From: Schistosoma mansoni | Taxonomy: Eukaryota > Platyhelminthes > Trematoda > Strigeidida > Schistosomatidae | Assembly: GCF_000237925.1 (NCBI RefSeq) | Contig: NC_031499.1 | Span: 4,987,734 to 5,051,733 of the forward strand | Direction: 5' to 3' | DNA: 64,000 nucleotides | Shown here: piece after piece, positions 56,590 through 64,000 of the stretch | How positions within the stretch are numbered: position 1 is the stretch's first letter | How the letters are laid out: each line of letters begins with the position of its first letter | Made by a program: the position numbers and the translations under genes | The notes under the pieces: model-generated | Seen by the model: only the letters and a program-made list of their open reading frames with translations | Databases searched by the model: none | Told to the model about the DNA's origin: nothing

Positions 56590-58060
56590 TCATGAAACCA
56601 ACAGGAGTTGAACCCAGGGTCTGTGAGTTTTTGACTTTTAGAATACTGAGCAGGCATCCATTGATTTACATACGATAATCTGCTCAAACCTTCTATACTA
56701 AGGATACGCTTTAAACAATAGCCATAAGAGACTCACTGAAACAATAAAAACCCAGTTAGTAGATGTACCTGATAGTTATCTTCAGATTTTGTATTCTCTT
56801 CGTGATAGTACTTAGATGACAGTATATATCTAAAAAGATAATCCCTATGCTAAGTATTGTTCAGCCCTTTTTTGTTTCATTCATTTTTCATTAAATTATT
56901 TGGATGTATCCCTCAAACATTTATGATCAGACAAACGTTTGTTTCTCTCTGGTCGTGGTTTCACATGAAAGAAATATTAGTTTTATTTATATCTGAATAA
57001 GAAACGTAATTTCTTTGAAGGGACTACAGTAACTAGACAAAGATCTATAGTCACTGTTGCTTAATTCCTGGAGATCTTTGTACAGTTTTGCTTTCGTTAG
57101 AAATTTGTCTAGTTACATCTGTGAGAAAAACTGGAAGTCTTTGGATCCTTTACTACTATTTATGTGACTACATAAAAAAATGGTGAAAGACGTTCACAGT
57201 AATTCCAAGTTAATTCTCAACTGAATCTAGATGTATTCGTCTTATAAACAGTTGATGTTTACACACTCGCATATTTCAGTATCAGGTTATAGTTTCAATG
57301 CAAAGTATCTTCGTCCCAAAATCTGTAATTTGTGTGATTCAAAGTAATATTATACAAAAGATTAGATTTGTGTGTTTACAATCAGTAATGGAATGAATGA
57401 GAATCATTTAGGTACTGTGATACTATAACTGCTGGAAATAGTATTGCAGAAATTTCTACAATAAGGCATATACGCTGGCAATTTCTAAATTATTTGATAA
57501 TCATTTAACAATTATGGCAGTGTGTTATGTCTGCGGAATGCTTGACGGGCTTGATACATAGTATTAGGAAGCTGTGAGTTGGAGGACGTAAGTAGAAATG
57601 AAAAGATGGTTGGTGAGGAATTATTTAACCTGTGAAATAAAACAAGGATACGTGAGTCCACTCATTTTTAAATGATTTATTGACAGTCAGATTTGTATCA
57701 ATTAAAATGAGTGATAGTTAACATAAATTACTCAATAACTTACTATGTGAACACATTCAAAATATCATGCGATTAAGTATTTATTTACTCAAGATGTGAT
57801 CAAATGTTATGGACGATTGGATAAGATCAATTCCATGTGTCGTCCAAGCACCAATCCTTTAAGTCATTCCTCATCATGTCGAAGAATAAACTAATTTCAT
57901 TCATTGGCAAATAGTCGATGATTCAAGGTAGCTTCTGCAATTAAAGTTTTCTAATTAAATGATCGGATTAAAACTGATTTCTTCAGTACACAGCGGGAGT
58001 TCTGGCATATGTCATATTTTTTTAATATCAAACTCCGTGAAACAATTCACTGGTATACTA
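56590..58060. other. AT-rich intergenic sequence
   Basis: Nothing supported on either strand between the RTE tail at 56580 and the Smα pair at 58065. Confidence 0.4.
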
Positions 58061-58064
58061 AGCA

Positions 58065-58385
58065 AAGCTGGATAGTGGCTAGCAGTAGACTCGTCAGCTA
58101 GATATACCTGCACCTCAAAGTTGATGTTCACTCAACAACTCGAACCCCAGTATCGTTTGTCTCAAAAGACATCGCGTAATCCACTTAGCTACTGAATCTT
58201 GATAGCCACCTGCTTGTGCAACGGTGTGAAGTTTACATTCACTTGTGAATTAACGCAATATCAAGGCAATACTCACAGTATGCACATATGCCAATAAGAG
58301 ACTGATCAATTGCAGTCCTGAATATCAATGAGAAGATGCAAACAAACAATACCAAGTGACTTTGATTCATTGGTATATTTTCTAG
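58065..58385. mobile_element. Smα-type inverted pair: minus head joined to plus body
   Basis: 58070-58245 carries a minus-strand head and a hammerhead lacking the GAAA/stem III/cleavage half: GTGGCTAGCAGT runs directly into AGACTCGTCAGCTAG. 58250-58380 is the family body in plus orientation (GGCAATACTCACAGTATGCA to CAATACCAAGTGAC). Same minus-head/plus-body geometry as 24970-25270. Confidence 0.7.
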
Positions 58386-58389
58386 TTTA

Positions 58390-59790
58390 CATCCCCAGCT
58401 GCCTCAATTTGGACGATCAGTGAAAACTAAAAAGAACGAAACAAGCTTACATACTTTATATCGGAAACATTTAAAATAAGCTGAGTTAACATGGGGAGAT
58501 AGAATAATATTGAAATGCGATACTATGATTAGGTTGTAAGCACCTGAGAAGAATCCACGAAATAAATGAATCCATATTATTCTGGCACAATATTTATAAA
58601 TAGGAGAAATTGTATAAAAACTAAAAAAGACTGAACAGCTGTTACATCCTATTATGGAACTTCGTAACAGTAAACATCTATGACCTCACCAACTGATATC
58701 ATAATGTTGTTGTCTAACTTTTAATACGCATAAAATGATTTGGAATTTCTCCAATTCGATAAAGTTAGTGTAAAGTTATTATAATAATCTCCAGAGTATT
58801 CCTCGAAGAATATCTTTAAAAATCAACTGAGCACAACAACGCATAATATAACATCCAAATATAATCTATTAACGACAACAACAGCAAAAATTCAAGTTAT
58901 AGTTTATATCGGGAATACTGATAAAATCATTAAGAGGTGAGTTTTCGTATTTTGGAAACTTTTATGTTCATGTTCCAAGTAATCAGGAGTTTCAGTTACA
59001 TATTAATTGTTCTAACTATTATTTCTGGAGACTTTGCTGAGTATGTATTCCTATCAAAAAGATTTCATGACATCAGTAATTGTAGGAGTAAGGTCATAAT
59101 TTTTGGACGACATTTGAGCGACGCTAAAGTGATTTTGAGAGTGTTCACCTACATACTATCGCTAAATGAGGGTTACAAACCAGTATGAGGAATTAGGATT
59201 ATGATTTACACTTGATGATTAAAATTGGGGTTTTCATCATGAACTGATATCAGTTAAAATGCCGAAAAGTTATTTAGCCAGTTGGGTGAATGAATCTCCC
59301 GCCAAAATTAATGACCTTTTATTCTAAATCTGATTGGTCATTCCATAACTAGTAGTGTCGCGATTGTGAGTTTCACGTTCCGAAATCTTTCCGTTGGCGG
59401 AACCTGGCAAACTTTACTGCTGAAATAACGGATTCACCTAGCGTCAACTTTTTATCTTAGATAAAATTATACGGCAAAATAAATAGAAAGAGATTTGTTT
59501 CCTTCAATGGAGAAAATAAGACACGAAATCTGATCACGAATCGTGATTGTGAATCACATAAATATGGTGTTCTTAGATATCGTATTAATATGTTCTCGGA
59601 TTGCGTTGTGTGGTGTTCAATTTAGATATTGGTACACAAGCTTCATGTTGACTAATCTAATTGGCTACTTGAATGAGAAGATAAATTTTAATAAGGAAGC
59701 TTCATTGACTTAACTGAGATTGAAGGTTGTTTACTACGTTGAGATTACAAACTAATTGGTAGGCTGTGAATCTTAATTGACCAAGGTGAT
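58390..59790. other. AT-rich intergenic sequence
   Basis: An 83-codon frame at 58937-59188 has no splice context or recognisable motif and is probably chance. Confidence 0.4.
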
Positions 59791-59798
59791 TGCAACAT

Positions 59799-60309
59799 TG
59801 TTATATCCCGAAGAGAATTATGAATGGTAACTTTTGAGAACTATTTATAAACCAATATAATCCATGTATTTCCTATTGTATAATTGTTAATTAAGTTAAC
59901 TATTCATATTCATGTTCCTTTTATTGTAAGCTTTGTTTTGACCTATGAACTATTACTATACTATTTACTGTTCATGAGTTATGCTCAGTCTACTAATTAC
60001 TATCCTCCCTATTCGCAGTCACATTTGGTTGAATCTTGTACAAATGTTGTTTCTAATTTTATGGTATGATGTGGTCAGTTTGATTGGTATATAAACCCAG
60101 CATGTTTGAGAATGATGATTCATATTGCAGAGGCTGTTATTGGTGTTCCGGACTAAACTGACTGAGCTAGCCAGAAAGCAGGACGGATAAGTACTCTAGA
60201 CTGCTCGTACGGGTTTCGTCATTGGTCCGATCGATAAATCGCTGCTCTTCAATTGGCGGGAATCATCACGTCATATATTAACTGAGCACTCTGGCCACAG
60301 GATATAACA
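59799..60309 (+). mobile_element. Solo LTR with 5-bp TSD
   Basis: 511 bp, TGTTATATCC ... GGATATAACA (10-bp perfect terminal inverted repeats), flanked by AACAT at 59794-59798 and 60310-60314. A second copy of the family lies at 20733-21212. No internal element sequence is attached. Confidence 0.85.
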
Positions 60310-60544
60310 AACATGCGTTTAATTCTCAATGTGATAACAAGAGACGTTTTTATTTAGGCTACCTTTATTCCAAAAAATATTTTAGAGTTACTGAATTAAA
60401 TAAAAAATAATCCAAACTTGAAATTTTCTAATTCAGTTGCAAACGTTAGAAACTTTCCGTTTTTGGAATTAGTCTCGTTTGGTAGATATGTACCTTGAAC
60501 GAACTGCATCGACATTCTCATCAGTAACAAGAATTCGAGAGCAG

Positions 60545-60705
60545 AATTATATCGTCACTAGCAGTGAAATTCAGAAGGTGCGTTTTATCTTATTTGTAAC
60601 TCATCAGATGAATTCACCTACACGTCAGTGCTGATATGAATACTGACAATCAAGCCTCTTAACTTTTTTGAATTATTGAGCCCAAATAGTCCTTAACTCA
60701 TGCAA
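60545..60705 (-). mobile_element. Smα-type SINE, degraded
   Basis: TCACTAGCAGTGAAATTCAG, GTGCGTTTTATCTTATTTGT and AACTCATCAGATGAATTCAC follow the minus-strand hammerhead order; core positions are changed. Confidence 0.55.
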
Positions 60706-61094
60706 GTATGTCCTGATGAAAAATACCAAATGGAATGAATTCCACAGCTAATCACATCACCCAATATGCCATAACTTTCGACTAAAGGCTATTTTAAGTT
60801 GATCCGTAAGGGATGCACTTATGGTAATAGAGACTCATCAATTACATTTTCAAACATAATCAAGAGATAACAACAAACTCTCACTACAAGTGATTACTTC
60901 ATTTCAAGATTAAACGTCTGTTAAGAGATGTATATTTTTCACAACAATCATTTCGTTCATTCCAAAATATGAATCCATGACGCACTATTACTAACCATCA
61001 CTTTATTTTTGTTCATAAAGCCAAGAAAAATGTTCAAACAACTAACTAATTAACTTCAAAGACTTTCTTTTTACTCAAAAATATAAACAAATCA

Positions 61095-61312
61095 TTAGTT
61101 GGATATTAACACCGTTGGATGCCAGCTCAATGGTTGTAGAGGTTAAGCGCTCGTACGCAAAACTGATAGGTCTTGGATTCGAATCTCACCAGACGATATC
61201 GTAAATGCTCACTGCTGAGAAGTCGCATAATAGGATGAAACGGCCGTCCAGGTTTTCCAGGTTTTCCATGGTGATCTAGCTTCAATCGACTCATGATCTC
61301 AACTGTTAAAAT
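61095..61312 (+). mobile_element. B-class hammerhead SINE, decayed core
   Basis: AACACCGTTGGATGCCAGCT, head with B-box region TGGATTCGAATCTC, then a hammerhead relic (core CTGAGAA, GAAA present, stem III ACGGCCGT kept) and tail CAATCGACTCATGATCTCAA. The changed G8 position should abolish cleavage. Confidence 0.75.
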
Positions 61313-61659
61313 AATTATAATTAATTAAATGATAAAGAACATGTTTATTGCTTAGACGGTTACGAAATTATCTTACTCATAACGGTAAATGAAACTTTTT
61401 TTCTCTAGTTCACAAGTTATTTGATTTGACCATTTGATCCCCTTATCGCTCATACACTTGAAGACCATATCTTCGGTATACTATAATCTAAGTTATACTT
61501 AAATATAGAGTTTCTTTCTCTTCACATTTCGCTTTCTTTTTGTATTAGTGACTAATTGTTGAAGTATTGTATCAGTTATACAGTCTATTCAAGTTTATTT
61601 TCCTTGTTATTTGTATATAATAGATTTTCAGTTATTCATAAATAAACATTACAGATAAA

Positions 61660-61785
61660 TTCACTTGGTATTGTTTCTTTGAATCTTCACATTGATGTTT
61701 AGGACTGCCATTGATCAGTCTCTAATTAGCATATGTGCTTACTGTGCATATTGCCTTAGTTCAACTGGAAAAGCTTAATTCATAA
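61660..61785 (-). mobile_element. Smα-type SINE body fragment
   Basis: CACTTGGTATTGTTTCTTTG, TGATGTTTAGGACTGCCATT and GTGCATATTGCCTTAGTTC match the body only. Confidence 0.65.
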
Positions 61786-62517
61786 TTGTATTTTTATAAA
61801 ACAACAGGTTGACTCTTCAAAAAAAAAACTTTATATTTTAATTTAACAAAAGGTTTGACAGTAGTATCACCAAAAAGTTCGATTCACTAGACTTTCCACC
61901 AAAGCCATCAACTTCATAATGATGATAATTTAGAATAGGTATTAAATGTTTTTCTTTTCAGTTTATACGGTTGTTACGATATTCAATATCCAACAAACAA
62001 CATCTAAATAAATAATAAGAAAAACAAATTCGGTCAGTGACAATTGGACAACACAATGATTAAGTGATAGTTGTATTAATCTATACATACAAACTTAACC
62101 GTACCTCATACAATCATCTATTCACTTTCTCATCTGATTCGATTATCTGATTGATATGATTGTAATAAAGTACTTCCATGTGACTACTTATTTCAACTCT
62201 TGATGATTTTACACCTTTTACAATCGTCTTAGAATAGTGTTAGAATCGACTAGCCATATTAAGCTACATAAGATAATTACTGATAATATTTAGATAAGAT
62301 CTTGTAGCTGTAAATAAATTCCGAAAATCAATAGCTCTGTAAGTGGATGCTGACTATATTAGTTTTAGTGGACTCATTTAGTTAAAGGCTCTCGGTCATG
62401 CATCTGTACCAGATCACGTTTTAGAACGGCGTGAGCAAAATCTCCTGCAATCATTAGCTAGGTTAGATCAGTCACTTCTCGATATATTGATAATTTGTCA
62501 AATATATCTTCCAACCT

Positions 62518-62625
62518 CCTCGCTTCTGACTTTTGATTTAACTGGGTGGGCGCGATTCGATTATAGGTGTTACTGGTAAAGTGTTTTTAAACTACAATAC
62601 TGGTGGTATCTTCAATCTAGTTACA
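62518..62625 (+). repeat. Repeat H, copy 2
   Basis: TCGCTTCTGACTTTTGATTT, ACTGGGTGGGCGCG, GGTGTTACTGGTAAAGTGTT, matching 44165-44275. About 200 bp on, CACGAAACGTCAGAAAATCT resembles 5960-6000, so the family may be longer. Confidence 0.55.
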
Positions 62626-63019
62626 AACTGGTTAGGAGATGAGATAGATTTATGTAAAATAGATTCCATGGGATAATATCTTATGTTATGTTAAAACTAA
62701 TATTTTACATTTTGGTGTATATGTTCAACTCATTCATTTGTTTACAACTGATTGATCACATAATATTCGTCTTTTTCCGTTGTACTATTTAAACTTGGAC
62801 TAGTTTTGATTTGGTTAGGTATCCTCTGAATAATTGGCTTACACTGAGTCACGAAACGTCAGAAAATCTAATTTTTCTACTCATTGGGATATTACAAATA
62901 TATTATTTATTTATATTTAGATGAAAGTTCTTTTATATAAAGTTTCAAGTTACGTTTAGTAAGTCCTCATTAAGTAGCCTACTTAAAATCAACATTAACA
63001 CAGCTTCGTACTTATTGAA

Positions 63020-63475
63020 CATTTATTTTAAATATGAACGTCAAAACAGTTCTGCTGTACGGAGCTGAAACGTGGACAACTACTACATCCATCGTCAAGA
63101 ACGTACATGTATTTATAAACAGTTGTCTATGCAAAATACTTAACATTCACTGGCCGGATACTTTCCGCAACAGCGTTCTATGGAAGAAAACGAACCAGCT
63201 TCCAGCTGAAGAGGAAATTAGGAAAATACGTTGGACGTGGATAGGACAAAAATTGAGGAAATCACCAAACTGCATCTCGAGGCATGCCCTAACTTGGAAT
63301 CCTGAAGGGAAGTGGAAAAGAGGAAGGCCAAAGAACACATGACGCCGGGAAATAGAAGCTGATATGAAAAGGATGGATGTGAACTGGAAAGGATTGCCCA
63401 GAACTTGGTTTGATGGAGAGTGCTGGTGTGCGGCTTATTCTTCTCCACGAAGGGTAACAGGAGTAAGTAAGTAAC
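63020..63475 (+). mobile_element. RTE-type LINE C-terminus
   Basis: [60 protein letters not shown] and [20 protein letters not shown], then a stop and 3' end GGGTAACAGGAGTAAGTAAG. Same family as 40845 and 55930. Confidence 0.88.
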
Positions 63476-64000
63476 GATGTAATGCAAGTTTTATAAACCT
63501 TCCTCATCGTTGGTTATATTGTTTACTGTACTTCCTGGATGGTATCGATGTATTGGTTAATTTTCTGCATTACTCTTGTAAAGTTATATAAACTACGAAA
63601 TTTTTGAAATAATATTTAACTCACAGAAATTCCAATACGAGTCTAATACAAATGTGACATTTACATCAATAGTGATTAATTCCAGGCAAGTAGAAATTCT
63701 TACAATATTATTAGGGACATAATATCGTTCGGAATAAGTGGAGTTAATCTTATCCTTAGTTCCCTAACTTAAGAATATAACCATCGGAAAATGATGTATC
63801 CGCAAATAATTTAACATGAAACATAACTGAATAATTCGAGCTTTACTATAAAGTAAACAAGCAAATTTAACGTAGTATCATTGATGAATATAGGTTACAT
63901 TGGTGGATTACCATATAGTGAGCAATGTCATAATTTTCTATTTTTTAGTACAGCTAAATGAATTCCTTAGATCTAGTTGAGTTAAGTAACTCCAAAATCG

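Noticed and set aside
58937-59188. 83-codon plus-strand frame with hydrophobic stretches
   Set aside because: No motif, no splice context and no homologous block elsewhere; in a 24-kb AT-rich desert such frames arise by chance.

Overview
The window looks like a flatworm nuclear genome, most likely Schistosoma or a very close relative. It is AT-rich, its genes have small exons and TE-filled introns, and it carries SINEs with hammerhead ribozymes of the published Smα type, RTE- and CR1-type LINE debris, a Penelope-like fragment and solo LTRs. No bacterial-style gene organisation is present. The species call is an inference from these families.

Three host genes can be supported. (1) 843-13458, plus strand: a seven-exon gene for a REPS/RALBP1-associated EH-domain protein. 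I joined the exons by splice sites and phase; they sum to 2055 nt (684 aa plus stop). (2) 16559-25679, minus strand: scattered exons of a gene I cannot name. (3) 27281-39769, minus strand: a six-exon WD40 gene resembling methylosome protein 50 (WDR77/MEP50), the PRMT5 partner, summing to 1443 nt (480 aa plus stop). REPS belongs to Ral/endocytic signalling and MEP50 to arginine methylation; nothing here suggests they work together.

Layout: 1-13458 REPS gene, with retroposon family A, LINE scraps and a GC-rich repeat in its introns; 13459-16550 intergenic; 16559-25679 the unidentified gene, with several retroposons, a LINE 3' end split by a solo LTR, and a head-to-head pair of Smα hammerhead SINEs; 27281-39769 the MEP50-like gene, whose introns hold Penelope, RTE and CR1 fragments and SINEs; 39800-64000 about 24 kb without a gene I can defend, made of LINE tails, two solo LTRs, hammerhead SINEs (often in inverted pairs) and a 200-N assembly gap at 54362-54561.

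The strongest non-gene signal is a set of hammerhead ribozyme motifs in two sequence classes, Smα-like and a second tRNA-headed SINE class called 'B' here, plus a hammerhead-like core in the Penelope fragment. Several copies keep the full catalytic core, and stems II and III covary between copies. Family letters A, B, C, D, F, G and H are my own labels. All splice sites and motifs were read by eye; no database search was run.
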